A DNA stretch of 64,000 nucleotides, from NCBI RefSeq assembly GCF_015767435.1, contig NZ_JADWOV010000310.1:17770-81769 (forward strand), read 5' to 3'. Below the pieces are notes generated by a model. That model was not told the origin of the DNA. It made no database searches and worked only from the letters and a program-made list of their open reading frames with translations. How positions within the stretch are numbered: position 1 is the stretch's first letter; each line of letters opens with the position of its first letter. This stretch comes from Polaribacter sp. BAL334 (lineage in GTDB: Bacteria > Bacteroidota > Bacteroidia > Flavobacteriales > Flavobacteriaceae). A program made the position numbers and the translations under genes. Positions 17,770-26,962 of this stretch are shown piece after piece.

Positions 17770-19719
17770 ATGAAAAAAACCTTCTTACTCCTATTCTGTT
17801 TCACAGCCTTTTGGATTGTTGCGCAAGAAAATAAATCTACAAAAATAGGACTTGCCACGCTTGATGAATTGAAAATGACCGTCTATGAAAAGGATTCAAC
17901 TGCAAAAGCGGTTGTTTTGTATGAACATGCAAATACCTATTTGGATGAAAAAAATGATTACAAAACAAGAACTGATTTCTACTTTCGAATTAAAATTCTC
18001 AATAAATCAGCAGCTGATTTGGGAAATATCTCCATTGAGTATTTTGACAAAAAGCAAGTAATTGATATTAAAGGAGTGACTCACAACCTAACCAATGGTT
18101 CTATCGAAAAAAAATATCTATTAGAAGAAAATATTTTCACAAACAATGTGATTAAGGATTGGAATGTGAAAAGATTCGCACTTCCTAATATCCAAGAAGG
18201 GAGTGTAATTGAGTATCAATATAGCATTTTGTCTAATTATTTAGGACTGGCTGACTGGTCATTTCAATCCGATATTCCAAAAATAAAAAGTGAATATGAT
18301 GCTGCCATTTTAGGAAATTATCAATACAATGTGCGTTTAATTGGATTTTTGACGCTTACTAAAAATAACCCTTCAATTAAAAAAAATTGTGTTCATATTG
18401 ATGGTTTTGGAAGTGGAGATTGCGCTATTTATTCTTATGGAATGACAGATATTCCTGCTTTTATTGAAGAAGAATACATGCTAAGTAAGGTAAATTATGT
18501 TTCTAGAATTGCCTTTGATCTGATTTCATACACTGAACCTAGTGGTATTAAAAAAAACTACACAACAACTTGGAAAGAAGCTGATTTCAAACTAAAAAGT
18601 CAGTTTTTTAACAATCAAACAAATAAGAAAAGTTATTTTGAAAAAATACTTCCTTCAGAAATTGTAACAACTGGGGATGAATTAGAACGCGCAAAAAAAA
18701 CATTTACCTTTATTCAAAATCATTTCACTTGGAATTCAAAAAACTGGACAAATGATGATGCAAAAATCAAAGATGCATTTGAAGAAAAATCAGGAAATGT
18801 AAGTGAAATTAATCTGTCATTATACAACAGTTTAAAAGCCACAGATTTAGATGTTCAATTGGTTGTTTTATCAACTAGAGACAATGGATTGCCCACAAAA
18901 CTGTATCCAATAATTTATGATTATAATTATGTCATTGTAAAACTATCTATCAATGGTAGTGATTATTTTTTAGATGCAACTGATAAATTCTTACCATTTG
19001 GAATGCTTCCCATAAGAACTATTAATGGAGAAGGAAGAGTCATCAATTTTGATGAAGAAGGTTCTTGGATTTTGTTAAAACCAAGTCAAAATACGTCAAT
19101 AAATACTGCTATTACTTTACAATTATCCAATGAGGGTGAAATTACAGGCAACCTAAAAACAAGAAGAACAGGTTATTACGCAGCTGATCATAGAAAAAAA
19201 TTGTCTTCATTGACAAGAGAAGCATATATTTCAGAATTTGAATCTGAAAACGACTTAATTGAGGTTACTAACTACACACCTTTGTTTGAAAAACAACTAG
19301 ATTTTCCTTTAGAAGAAAATTTTGACATCAAACTTTTACTTGATGAGAAAGATATTGAAATAATTAATTTGAATCCATTTATTCTAGAAAAAGTTGGAAT
19401 CAATCCTTTCAAACTAAAAGAACGTGTTTATCCAGTAAATTTTGGGAATCGTTTTCGAAGAACATTTTCATTAAATATGACAATTCCTGAAAATTATGAA
19501 ATTGTGCAAACAATAAAGAGCAAATCTTTTAAACTAGATAATGATGCTGGAATATTTATTTTAAAAAGTTCCGCAGAAAATAATTTGATAAAAATATTTG
19601 TCAATTTTAGCATCAATAAAAGTATCTTTAATGCTGATGATTATGCTTATTTGAAAGAGTTTTTCAATCAAATAATTATCAGTCAAAGAGACTTTATAAC
19701 TCTGAAAAGAAAACCCTAA
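17770..19719 (+). CDS. secreted DUF3857/transglutaminase-like protein with degraded active site
   Basis: A 649-residue exported protein whose signal peptide ends near FWIVAQE. The order is DUF3857 (about 40-240), a transglutaminase-core fold (about 290-410) and DUF3858 at the C-terminus. At the nucleophile position, where active enzymes have Cys (GxCxE), the sequence is SGNVSEINLSLYNSL. The usual His region reads YNYVIVKL, and only the Asp of FLDATDKF remains. It is therefore probably a binding protein rather than a transglutaminase, as appears common in this Bacteroidetes group. It starts right after the exonuclease stop. Confidence 0.8.
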   Translation: MKKTFLLLFCFTAFWIVAQENKSTKIGLATLDELKMTVYEKDSTAKAVVLYEHANTYLDEKNDYKTRTDFYFRIKILNKSAADLGNISIEYFDKKQVIDIKGVTHNLTNGSIEKKYLLEENIFTNNVIKDWNVKRFALPNIQEGSVIEYQYSILSNYLGLADWSFQSDIPKIKSEYDAAILGNYQYNVRLIGFLTLTKNNPSIKKNCVHIDGFGSGDCAIYSYGMTDIPAFIEEEYMLSKVNYVSRIAFDLISYTEPSGIKKNYTTTWKEADFKLKSQFFNNQTNKKSYFEKILPSEIVTTGDELERAKKTFTFIQNHFTWNSKNWTNDDAKIKDAFEEKSGNVSEINLSLYNSLKATDLDVQLVVLSTRDNGLPTKLYPIIYDYNYVIVKLSINGSDYFLDATDKFLPFGMLPIRTINGEGRVINFDEEGSWILLKPSQNTSINTAITLQLSNEGEITGNLKTRRTGYYAADHRKKLSSLTREAYISEFESENDLIEVTNYTPLFEKQLDFPLEENFDIKLLLDEKDIEIINLNPFILEKVGINPFKLKERVYPVNFGNRFRRTFSLNMTIPENYEIVQTIKSKSFKLDNDAGIFILKSSAENNLIKIFVNFSINKSIFNADDYAYLKEFFNQIIISQRDFITLKRKP

Positions 19720-19734
19720 CTATCACTATTTTAT

Positions 19735-19764
19735 AATAATACGTCAAATGACGTATTATTTTTT
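19735..19764 (+). terminator. terminator after the DUF3857 gene
   Basis: AATAATACGTCA (19735-19746) pairs perfectly with TGACGTATTATT (19749-19760), followed by T residues. Confidence 0.75.
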
Positions 19765-19812
19765 CCATATTTATTACGACATTTGTTTGCAATCTATTTA
19801 AGTTAATCAATC

Positions 19813-21291
19813 ATGAAAAAAATATCAATCATCGTAGTTAGTTTTTTCCTTTCATTTAGCATTTTTTCACAAGATGATTTTGGGACAGGTTTAAAATTTG
19901 ATGAAAAATTGTATGAGGAAGTTCCTCAATCTGTACCTTTAATCACTAGAAGTTTTACGGCTTTGCCAAGCTCTTTTAGTTTAAAAGGCTACGCTCCTAC
20001 TCCACAAAGTCAAGGAAGACAAGGTTCATGTGTTGGATGGGCAAGTGCTTTTGGTGCAAGAACTATTGCAAATGCTATCAAAAATAACTGGCAGTATAAC
20101 ACTTCTATGATCAATCAAAATACCTATTCACCTGCATTTGTGTACAATCAAATCCGTGTGAATAACAACTGTGAAGGTGCATACATAGAAAATGCCATGA
20201 AATTATTGAATACCTATGGTGCAGCCAAAATGAGTGAATTTCCATATACAGACCAAAGTTGTACTTCTGCTCCTTCTTCTTATGTATATTCTTCAGCAAG
20301 TCAGCACAAAATCATTATTTATGAACGCCTAGCAAGATGGGACAATCCTGTAAATTTGGTTGGAAAAGTAAAAAAAGCCATTTCTGAAAAAAATCCTGTA
20401 GTTATTGGATTATTTCAATACAATAGCTTGATTTTAGATGCAAATAAAGTGTGGATTCCAAATACAGGTTCCAATGGACATGCCATGGTTGTTGTGGGTT
20501 ATGATGATAGCAAAGCTGGAGGTGCCTTTGAAATCATGAACTCTTGGGGAATAAATTTTGGGAATAATGGTTTCTTTTGGATGCGTTATGCAGACTTTGA
20601 ACGTCAAGTGAAAACGGCTTATGTATTGATTGATAGAAGTGATGAAAACAACAATAACAATAATAACAACAACAATAATAACAACAATAACATCAATATC
20701 AACAACAACATTACTGTTGTGAACAACAAATTGGGTGGCGAATTGACATTGAAATTAAGTACTGGTGAAAATATGCCTATCAAATTAGCAGATGGCGCTA
20801 CCAGAAACTTTAATATTGTAAAAGCAACAAATACGACTTATAAGGTTACTACTTCTTATACATCAGGCACACAATTCCGAATTTATTTAAAAAGCAAACA
20901 ACGTGGTTATGTATATTTGATTGGATTTGGTTCTTCAGATAAATCTGTGAATAAATTGTATCCTTTTGATAATTTCTCTGATTACTTCAATTATGTGGAT
21001 AGCGAAATTGCATTGCCTAATGAAGATTATTTCATTGAATTTGACAACAAACCAGGTAGAGATATTTTATGCGTATTATACAGCAAAGAAAAACTAAATA
21101 TTGATGATATTGTAAACAAAGCAAGATCAACATCAGACGATTTTGTATCAAATGTGAAAGGTGCATTGTCATCGAGTATGTTTAAAGGAGCAGATGTTAC
21201 TTTTAGCAGCGCTAAAATTTCTTTTGATGCATCCTCAAAAAGCACTGCAGAAAAAGTTGTTCCTATTTTTATAGAAATGAATCATCAATAA
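19813..21291 (+). CDS. secreted papain-family (C1) cysteine protease with DUF4384 domain
   Basis: A 492-residue exported protein with a signal peptide ending near FSIFSQ20. The C1 peptidase domain spans about 60-275, with nucleophile C73 in QGSCVGWASAFGA, H223 in NGHAMVVVGYDD and N243 in IMNSWGINFGNNG. There is no clear propeptide. A poly-Asn linker of about 20 residues (279-300) leads to a region (about 305-430) that resembles DUF4384 (RGYVYLIGFGSSDKSVNKLYPFD). DUF4384 is often fused to caspase-like domains, and the next gene encodes a caspase domain with the same kind of poly-Asn linkers. The two may work together; the target is unknown. Confidence 0.85.
   Translation: MKKISIIVVSFFLSFSIFSQDDFGTGLKFDEKLYEEVPQSVPLITRSFTALPSSFSLKGYAPTPQSQGRQGSCVGWASAFGARTIANAIKNNWQYNTSMINQNTYSPAFVYNQIRVNNNCEGAYIENAMKLLNTYGAAKMSEFPYTDQSCTSAPSSYVYSSASQHKIIIYERLARWDNPVNLVGKVKKAISEKNPVVIGLFQYNSLILDANKVWIPNTGSNGHAMVVVGYDDSKAGGAFEIMNSWGINFGNNGFFWMRYADFERQVKTAYVLIDRSDENNNNNNNNNNNNNNNININNNITVVNNKLGGELTLKLSTGENMPIKLADGATRNFNIVKATNTTYKVTTSYTSGTQFRIYLKSKQRGYVYLIGFGSSDKSVNKLYPFDNFSDYFNYVDSEIALPNEDYFIEFDNKPGRDILCVLYSKEKLNIDDIVNKARSTSDDFVSNVKGALSSSMFKGADVTFSSAKISFDASSKSTAEKVVPIFIEMNHQ
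20647..20712 (+). repeat. AAC/AAT trinucleotide run coding poly-Asn linker
   Basis: A run of AAC and AAT codons, broken only by ATC codons near its end, encodes the linker between the C1 peptidase and DUF4384 domains. Changes in length would keep the frame. Confidence 0.8.
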
Positions 21292-21303
21292 AAATTATAA
21301 AAA

Positions 21304-24300
21304 ATGAAATTCCTAAAAAACAATCTACTACTTTTTTTCTCGGTAATATCGTTTCTTGGATTCGGTCAAACGTATGTTTACCAAGAGGAATTTAACGGAA
21401 CTAATAATTGGCCAACAGGCAATAATGATACCCGCGAATTAAGCGTTTACAATGGTCGTTATTATTTTGATCACAAAAGAACTACAGAATCTTGTCGTGT
21501 TTCCACAGCAGATTATTTTACCTTATCTGATAGTGATGATTTTGAAATAGAAACCGCTATTGAAAAAATTTCTGGAGTTCAAGATTATGGGATTTCATTT
21601 TTATATGATTATAAAGACGAAAACAATTATAAAGAATTTGGAATCACTGCAAATGGATATTATAGAGTAGCAGAATCTGTGGGAGGAACCTACTCTACTT
21701 TGCAGGCTTGGGTTACATCTTCTTTTCTTAAAACTGGGAATTACGCATCGAATGTTTTGAAAATTACAAAAAAAGGAACTTCTGTAACTTTTTACATCAA
21801 TGGTTCTTATGTGTATAATACCACACACAAATCCATAGTTGGAAAAAAATTAGCCATTCAATTGTATAGAAACCAAAAAATTTCTGTTGATTATTTTAGA
21901 GTAAAGAAAACATCTACAGTTATTAATAATAATACCTCACTAGGACAAACAATTTTGTTTGATGGTTTTAATGATAATAATAATAATTGGGCAACTCAAA
22001 ACACAAGTGATGTTACGCTAGAAATTGTAAATGGAGGATATGATTTTGATCATAAAAGAGATGAAGGTGGCTTGAATACAACCTATGAGAAGAAAATTGA
22101 TACCAACAGAGATTTTTATATTGAAGGTTCTTTCTTAAAAATGACAGGAGTTGAAGACAGGGGTTTTGGACTCATTTTTGGAAGAAAAGACAATGACAAT
22201 CAGAATGAATTTTTCATCTCGGGAAATGGAATGTTTTACATTCAGCAAACATCCAATGGAACAGCAACAGCCGTTAAAGGTTGGACGAGTGCTAGCCAAA
22301 TCAAAACTGGAAATAATCAATACAATTATTTGAAAGTTGAGAAAAAAGGAAGTGCGCTGAATTATTACATCAATAGTTCCCTAGTTCACACTCAATATTC
22401 TCCAACATTTTATGGTGATAGAACAGGTTTTATTGTTTATGGTCGTCAAAAAATATCCATTACTTATTTGAGTATGAGATATACAGGTTCAGACAACAAC
22501 AACAATAATAACAATAATAATAATTTCAATAATAATATTGGTGAAAGTATTTTATTTGATGATTTTACTTCGAATGGAAATAATTGGATAAATAATTCGG
22601 GAACAGATTACGATTTTAAAATTAGTAATGGAAAATACTATTTAGACCATAAGTTAAATGAGAAAGGTAGGTTAACCGATATTACAAGAGAGTTTGACAG
22701 CAGTAAAGATTTTGAAATTGAAACCAAATTTCAACATGTTTCAGGAGAAACAAATTCACCTTATGGAATTTTTTGGGGTGGAAAAGGCACTAATTATTTT
22801 CAATTTTTAATTACGGCTACTGGGTATTATAAAGTAGTCAAAGTAGTTAATAATCAAAGTGAAGATATCATTAAATGGACAAAAACTACCTATATAAAAG
22901 AAGGTATTGGAGGTGATAATACTGTAAAAATTACCAGAGAAGGAGATTATTATAAATTTTATATCAATAATACCTACATTACTCGCATTGATTTTGAAAA
23001 TTTCTTTGGAAATGAAATTGGGTATGGAGTGTATTTCAGACAAAAAATTGCCATAGATTATTTAAGTATCAAAGGATTAAAAGAAAACATAGACAACATT
23101 ATTGTTACAAACAATGCTCTAAAAGTGCCTTTGTATGATGATTTTTCATCGAACAAAAACAGTTGGAATTTAGAAAACGCAGACGATTATTCATTAGATC
23201 TTACTGGTGGAAAACTCATCATGCATCGTAAAAAAGAAGGTGGAATTTTTATCAGTAGAGATGTAGATATTGATGATACTAAAGATTTTATCATAGAAAC
23301 TTCGATAGGAGAAATCAATACTTCTACAGGTTGGTATGGAGTAACTTTTGGAAGAAAAAACTCTTCCAATGAGTTTAGCTTTTTACTTTCTGGAAATGGA
23401 AATTATAAATTCAGAAAGTTTGACAACGATGTTTACAAAGAAATCATTCCATTAACTTTTGCTTCGTCTATTAAAACAGGAAGCAATGCTGAAAACATCG
23501 TTAAAATTGTAAAATCTGGCACATTGATTCGTTTTTATATTAATAATACGTATGTAAATGAAGCGCCATTTCAACGGTTTTTTGGAAATAAATTTGGCTA
23601 TACAATTTATCACGATCGTAAAATTGATGCAGATTATTTAGACATTAAATACCAAACAGAAAGCTACAACAATCCTCCAGTAATTGTAATTACTGATCCA
23701 ATAGTTGAAGAAGTAAGAGGATTTAAAATTGTAGAAGCAAACACCATCACTGTCAAAGGAAATGCCACAGACACAGATGGAATTTTTTCAATAACGGTGA
23801 ATGGAAAAGAAGCTGTTGTAAGCGAAAATGGAACTTTTGTTGCGAATGTTCCATTAGGATATGGAAAGAATGATTTGATTGTAAAAGCAACCGATTTAAA
23901 ACAAGCTACTTCGTCGAAAAACTTTGTTATCAAACGAAATTCACCTGAAATTATCAATACAGATGTTACTATCAATGACAACAAAGAAACTCTTGACATT
24001 GGTTTCGGAAAATATTATGCATTGATTATTGGGGTTAGTGATTATGAAGATGAAAGCATTCAAGATTTGAATGGTGAGCCTACCAAAGATGCGCAAGCTT
24101 TGGCTGATGTTTTAGTAAATAATTACAGTTTTGACAAACAAAATGTAACGGTTTTGAAAAATCCGAAAGCCAATGATATTCTGAAACAATTTACCATCCT
24201 AAAAAACAAAATTACCAAAAATGATAACTTGGTTATTTTCTATGCAGGTCATGGAAATTATGACCAAGTAAGTGAAAAAGGCTATTGGATGCCTTCAGAT

Positions 24301-24717
24301 GCTCAAATGGAATTTGAATTGAATGTGATATTAAATACCAGTATAGTAACGCTAATCAAAGCCATCAATTCAAGACACACATTATTGATTGCAGATGCTT
24401 GTTTCAGTGGAAGTATTTTAGTAAAAAACAGAGATTTTAAAACAGCCTCAAAAGCTGTTCAGAAAAAGTATGAATTGCCAAGTAGAAAAGCCATCACAAG
24501 TGGAACTTTAACAACGGTGCCAAATCAAAGTGTTTTTATGAAATATCTGCTGAATAGATTGACAGACAATACTGATAAATATATTTCAGCAGGACAATTA
24601 TTCAATAAAATTGAGGATGCAGTAATCAATAATACTACTGGCGACAATCAACCACAATATGCACCTATTGGAAATACAGGTGATGAAGGAGGAGATTTTA
24701 TTTTCATTAAAAAGTAA
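21304..24717 (+). CDS. secreted caspase-like (C14) protein with four LamG-like repeats
   Basis: A 1137-residue exported protein; the signal peptide ends near LGFGQ. Four homologous repeats of about 175-195 residues follow (about 23-200, 217-392, 415-589, 606-783). Each has the pattern LFDDF...NNW...DHK...F.IE...G..FGRKD...FYINN..V...GNK.GY.IY.RQKI..DYL, which looks like a concanavalin/LamG-type jelly roll. An Ig-like domain lies at about 790-882. The C-terminal caspase domain starts KYYALIIGVSDYED, with H983 in YAGHGNYD and C1033 in IADACFSGS. The repeats may bind glycan or cell surface. It lies 12 bases after the papain-like gene and just ahead of an ECF sigma/anti-sigma pair. Confidence 0.85.
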   Translation: MKFLKNNLLLFFSVISFLGFGQTYVYQEEFNGTNNWPTGNNDTRELSVYNGRYYFDHKRTTESCRVSTADYFTLSDSDDFEIETAIEKISGVQDYGISFLYDYKDENNYKEFGITANGYYRVAESVGGTYSTLQAWVTSSFLKTGNYASNVLKITKKGTSVTFYINGSYVYNTTHKSIVGKKLAIQLYRNQKISVDYFRVKKTSTVINNNTSLGQTILFDGFNDNNNNWATQNTSDVTLEIVNGGYDFDHKRDEGGLNTTYEKKIDTNRDFYIEGSFLKMTGVEDRGFGLIFGRKDNDNQNEFFISGNGMFYIQQTSNGTATAVKGWTSASQIKTGNNQYNYLKVEKKGSALNYYINSSLVHTQYSPTFYGDRTGFIVYGRQKISITYLSMRYTGSDNNNNNNNNNNFNNNIGESILFDDFTSNGNNWINNSGTDYDFKISNGKYYLDHKLNEKGRLTDITREFDSSKDFEIETKFQHVSGETNSPYGIFWGGKGTNYFQFLITATGYYKVVKVVNNQSEDIIKWTKTTYIKEGIGGDNTVKITREGDYYKFYINNTYITRIDFENFFGNEIGYGVYFRQKIAIDYLSIKGLKENIDNIIVTNNALKVPLYDDFSSNKNSWNLENADDYSLDLTGGKLIMHRKKEGGIFISRDVDIDDTKDFIIETSIGEINTSTGWYGVTFGRKNSSNEFSFLLSGNGNYKFRKFDNDVYKEIIPLTFASSIKTGSNAENIVKIVKSGTLIRFYINNTYVNEAPFQRFFGNKFGYTIYHDRKIDADYLDIKYQTESYNNPPVIVITDPIVEEVRGFKIVEANTITVKGNATDTDGIFSITVNGKEAVVSENGTFVANVPLGYGKNDLIVKATDLKQATSSKNFVIKRNSPEIINTDVTINDNKETLDIGFGKYYALIIGVSDYEDESIQDLNGEPTKDAQALADVLVNNYSFDKQNVTVLKNPKANDILKQFTILKNKITKNDNLVIFYAGHGNYDQVSEKGYWMPSDAQMEFELNVILNTSIVTLIKAINSRHTLLIADACFSGSILVKNRDFKTASKAVQKKYELPSRKAITSGTLTTVPNQSVFMKYLLNRLTDNTDKYISAGQLFNKIEDAVINNTTGDNQPQYAPIGNTGDEGGDFIFIKK
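22493..22542 (+). repeat. AAC/AAT run coding poly-Asn linker
   Basis: A second asparagine-codon run links repeats 2 and 3 of the caspase-domain protein, matching the linker of the preceding protease. Confidence 0.75.
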
Positions 24718-24769
24718 TTAATTAACCAAACTTTCTTTTTTTTTATTAATTTAGCTCTTGATACAGCGT

Positions 24770-25300
24770 ATGAATCAAGAGCTTTTAATTTTACAGTTTC
24801 AGCAACAAGATGTGCAAGCTTATGAAAAACTTTACAATGCTTATTGTAAAAGTATTTCAGGAGTTATCAATACCATCGTAAAAGATGCTGAAGTAACTGA
24901 GGAAATTACCCAAGATGTGTTTTTAAAAGCTTGGAACAATGCTGCATCTTATTCCCCAAGCAAAGGTCGTTTTTTTACGTGGTTATTGAACATTGCACGA
25001 AATGCTGCAATTGATTACACCCGTTCAAAAAAATATAAACAGTCACAACAAAACCAAACAACTGATTTTTTCGTAGATATACTTGAAACTCATGATGATT
25101 TAAATAGTAGCACAAATGCTATTGGTTTAAAAGAAATGGTAGAAAAATTAGGTGATAACTGTAAATCTTTGATTGAATTATTATATTTCAAAGGTTATAC
25201 ACAAGTAGAAGCTTCAGAAGAATTGAACATTCCTTTGGGAACCATAAAAACAAAAAACAAAACGTGTATTGGGCAATTACGCTCAGTATTGGGAGTATAA
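24770..25300 (+). CDS. ECF-type RNA polymerase sigma factor
   Basis: A 176-residue sigma-70 family protein. Region 2 spans about 10-80 with ITQDVFLKAWNNA and RFFTWLLNIARNAAIDYTRSKK; region 4 spans about 110-170 with LIELLYFKGYTQVEASEELNIPLGTIKTK. It resembles the SigK group that pairs with RskA. The ATG at 24770 is preferred over an upstream TTG at 24758. The anti-sigma gene starts 1 base after its stop. Targets are unknown; the upstream protease genes are candidates. Confidence 0.9.
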   Translation: MNQELLILQFQQQDVQAYEKLYNAYCKSISGVINTIVKDAEVTEEITQDVFLKAWNNAASYSPSKGRFFTWLLNIARNAAIDYTRSKKYKQSQQNQTTDFFVDILETHDDLNSSTNAIGLKEMVEKLGDNCKSLIELLYFKGYTQVEASEELNIPLGTIKTKNKTCIGQLRSVLGV

Positions 25301-25301
25301 A

Positions 25302-26081
25302 ATGAATATAGAAGAATACATAGCATCTGGAATTTTAGAACTGTATGTTGCAGGCTCGCTTTCTGAAAAAGAAAACGAAGAAGTGCACGCTGCAATTCAA
25401 AAATATCCTGAGTTGTTAGCAGAAGTGGAATCTATTGAAAATGCGATTTTACAACTTACGGCTGCTACGTATCAAGGTGAAGTTGCTTCTTTTGAATCCC
25501 TAAAAAATCAATTGGTTCAAAAAGAATCAAAAGTAATTCCAATTCAAAAATCATCCAATTGGAAATTGATAAGTGGCTGGGCTGCAGCTGTTCTTTTTGG
25601 AAGTATTTTAATGTACAATACTTTCCAAAACAAGCAATCAACTTCAGAAATTGTTTCTGAAAAAGAAGCTTTGGAAGCACAAATTGAAAAAACAAAAAAT
25701 ACTTTAGCTGAAAAAGAAAGGCTTTTGGAAATTTTAAGAGATAAAGACATTATTTCTGTACCTTTAGCAGGACAAGATGCTTCTCCTAATTCGTATGCAA
25801 AAGTATATTGGAACAAAAAAACAAATACTATTTATTTGGATGCTAAAGGGTTACCTGCTCCACCTAAAGGAAAAGTTTATCAAGTTTGGTCATTAAAAAT
25901 AACTCCGTTAACACCAACAAGTTTAGGAACAATAGACACTTTTACAGCCAACTCAAGTAAGGTTTTCACTATCCAAAATCCGAATGAATCTGAAGCTTTT
26001 GGAATTACATTAGAGCCAGCTGGAGGTAGCTCCTCTCCTTCTCTAGACCAATTGTATGCTCTTGGAGCTGTGAGTTCTTAG
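25302..26081 (+). CDS. RskA-type transmembrane anti-sigma factor
   Basis: A 259-residue protein. A cytoplasmic N-terminal zinc-less anti-sigma domain (about 1-80, NIEEYIASGILELYVAGSLSE) is followed by one membrane segment at about 87-105 (GWAAAVLFGSILMYNTF) and a coiled coil at 115-150. The periplasmic RskA C-terminal domain (about 160-259) contains GKVYQVWSLKITPLTP and FGITLEPAGGS. It should hold the adjacent sigma factor inactive until the periplasmic part is altered or cleaved. The ATG at 25302 is chosen because the upstream TTG would overlap the sigma gene. Confidence 0.88.
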   Translation: MNIEEYIASGILELYVAGSLSEKENEEVHAAIQKYPELLAEVESIENAILQLTAATYQGEVASFESLKNQLVQKESKVIPIQKSSNWKLISGWAAAVLFGSILMYNTFQNKQSTSEIVSEKEALEAQIEKTKNTLAEKERLLEILRDKDIISVPLAGQDASPNSYAKVYWNKKTNTIYLDAKGLPAPPKGKVYQVWSLKITPLTPTSLGTIDTFTANSSKVFTIQNPNESEAFGITLEPAGGSSSPSLDQLYALGAVSS

Positions 26082-26145
26082 AAAGTTGTTACTTTTCTGG
26101 TGCACAAATTCACAAATATTTTCTCACACATAAACATCAAAAAAC

Positions 26146-26760
26146 ATGCTTAACTATTTATCAATATTGAGATTTAGTGCGATTATTTTATTGAATTCCA
26201 CTAATAATTCAACTAAAATCGCATCTCAAAAAACAACCAACATAGAAACTATTGGAGAAATATCTTTCTGGAATTCTTTAAAAGCATTGCAAGGAAAAAC
26301 ATTTGAGGGCACTATTGAAAATGCTCCTGCCAATGACGATTTTTTTGATAAAAAATTAGTAATGCATGTGCTTTATAGCGATGACGAAACGATTTTAATT
26401 CCTTTTAACGTTGGTGATAATTTATCGAGAACTTGGATTTTTACAAACAAAAATAACCGCATTCAACTGAAACATGATCATCGCATGAAAAATGGTGAAA
26501 ATGACAAAATCACCATGTATGGTGGAATTGCTTCAAATCAAGGAACATCAACAATGCAAATTTTTCCTGCTGATGAAGAAACCCAAAAATTGATTCCTGC
26601 AGCATTTTCAAATGTTTGGTGGGTAACTTTAGATAACAACACTTTTACGTATAACTTAAGAAGAATTGGCTCAGATAGAGTATTTACAGTTTCATTCGAT
26701 TTGACCAAAGAAATTGAAAAACCTGCACCTTCTTGGGGTTGGGAAAATTTTAAAAAATAA
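26146..26760 (+). CDS. conserved hypothetical protein, possibly secreted
   Basis: A 204-residue protein with a weakly hydrophobic N-terminus (LNYLSILRFSAIILL) that could be a signal. The body is beta-rich with LQGKTFEGTIENAP, KNNRIQLKHDHRMKNGEND and SNVWWVTLDNNTFTYNLRRIGSDRVFTVSFDL. I do not recognise the family. It follows the sigma/anti-sigma pair by 64 bases on the same strand and may be a member or target of that regulon. Confidence 0.6.
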   Translation: MLNYLSILRFSAIILLNSTNNSTKIASQKTTNIETIGEISFWNSLKALQGKTFEGTIENAPANDDFFDKKLVMHVLYSDDETILIPFNVGDNLSRTWIFTNKNNRIQLKHDHRMKNGENDKITMYGGIASNQGTSTMQIFPADEETQKLIPAAFSNVWWVTLDNNTFTYNLRRIGSDRVFTVSFDLTKEIEKPAPSWGWENFKK

Positions 26761-26914
26761 CCCATTTTTTAAATCTAAAGTAATTTTTTATTAATATTCA
26801 AAAACTAATTTATTCATTTTTGTGAAATATTTATATCAAAAATAATTGAATAATGAATAATATTTAATAAAAATAACTTTTTCATAATTTATTATTACTG
26901 AACTTTCAATTTCA

Positions 26915-26944
26915 TTGAAAATAATATAGCTTTACTTATATTTG
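26915..26944 (+). promoter_or_regulatory. promoter of the ATP-grasp/alpha-E/transglutaminase operon
   Basis: TTG (26915-26917), 19 bases and TATATTTG (26937-26944). It overlaps a possible upstream TTG start (26942), so the ATG at 26963 is the true start. Confidence 0.65.
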
Positions 26945-26962
26945 AAAAAAAATAGATACAGT

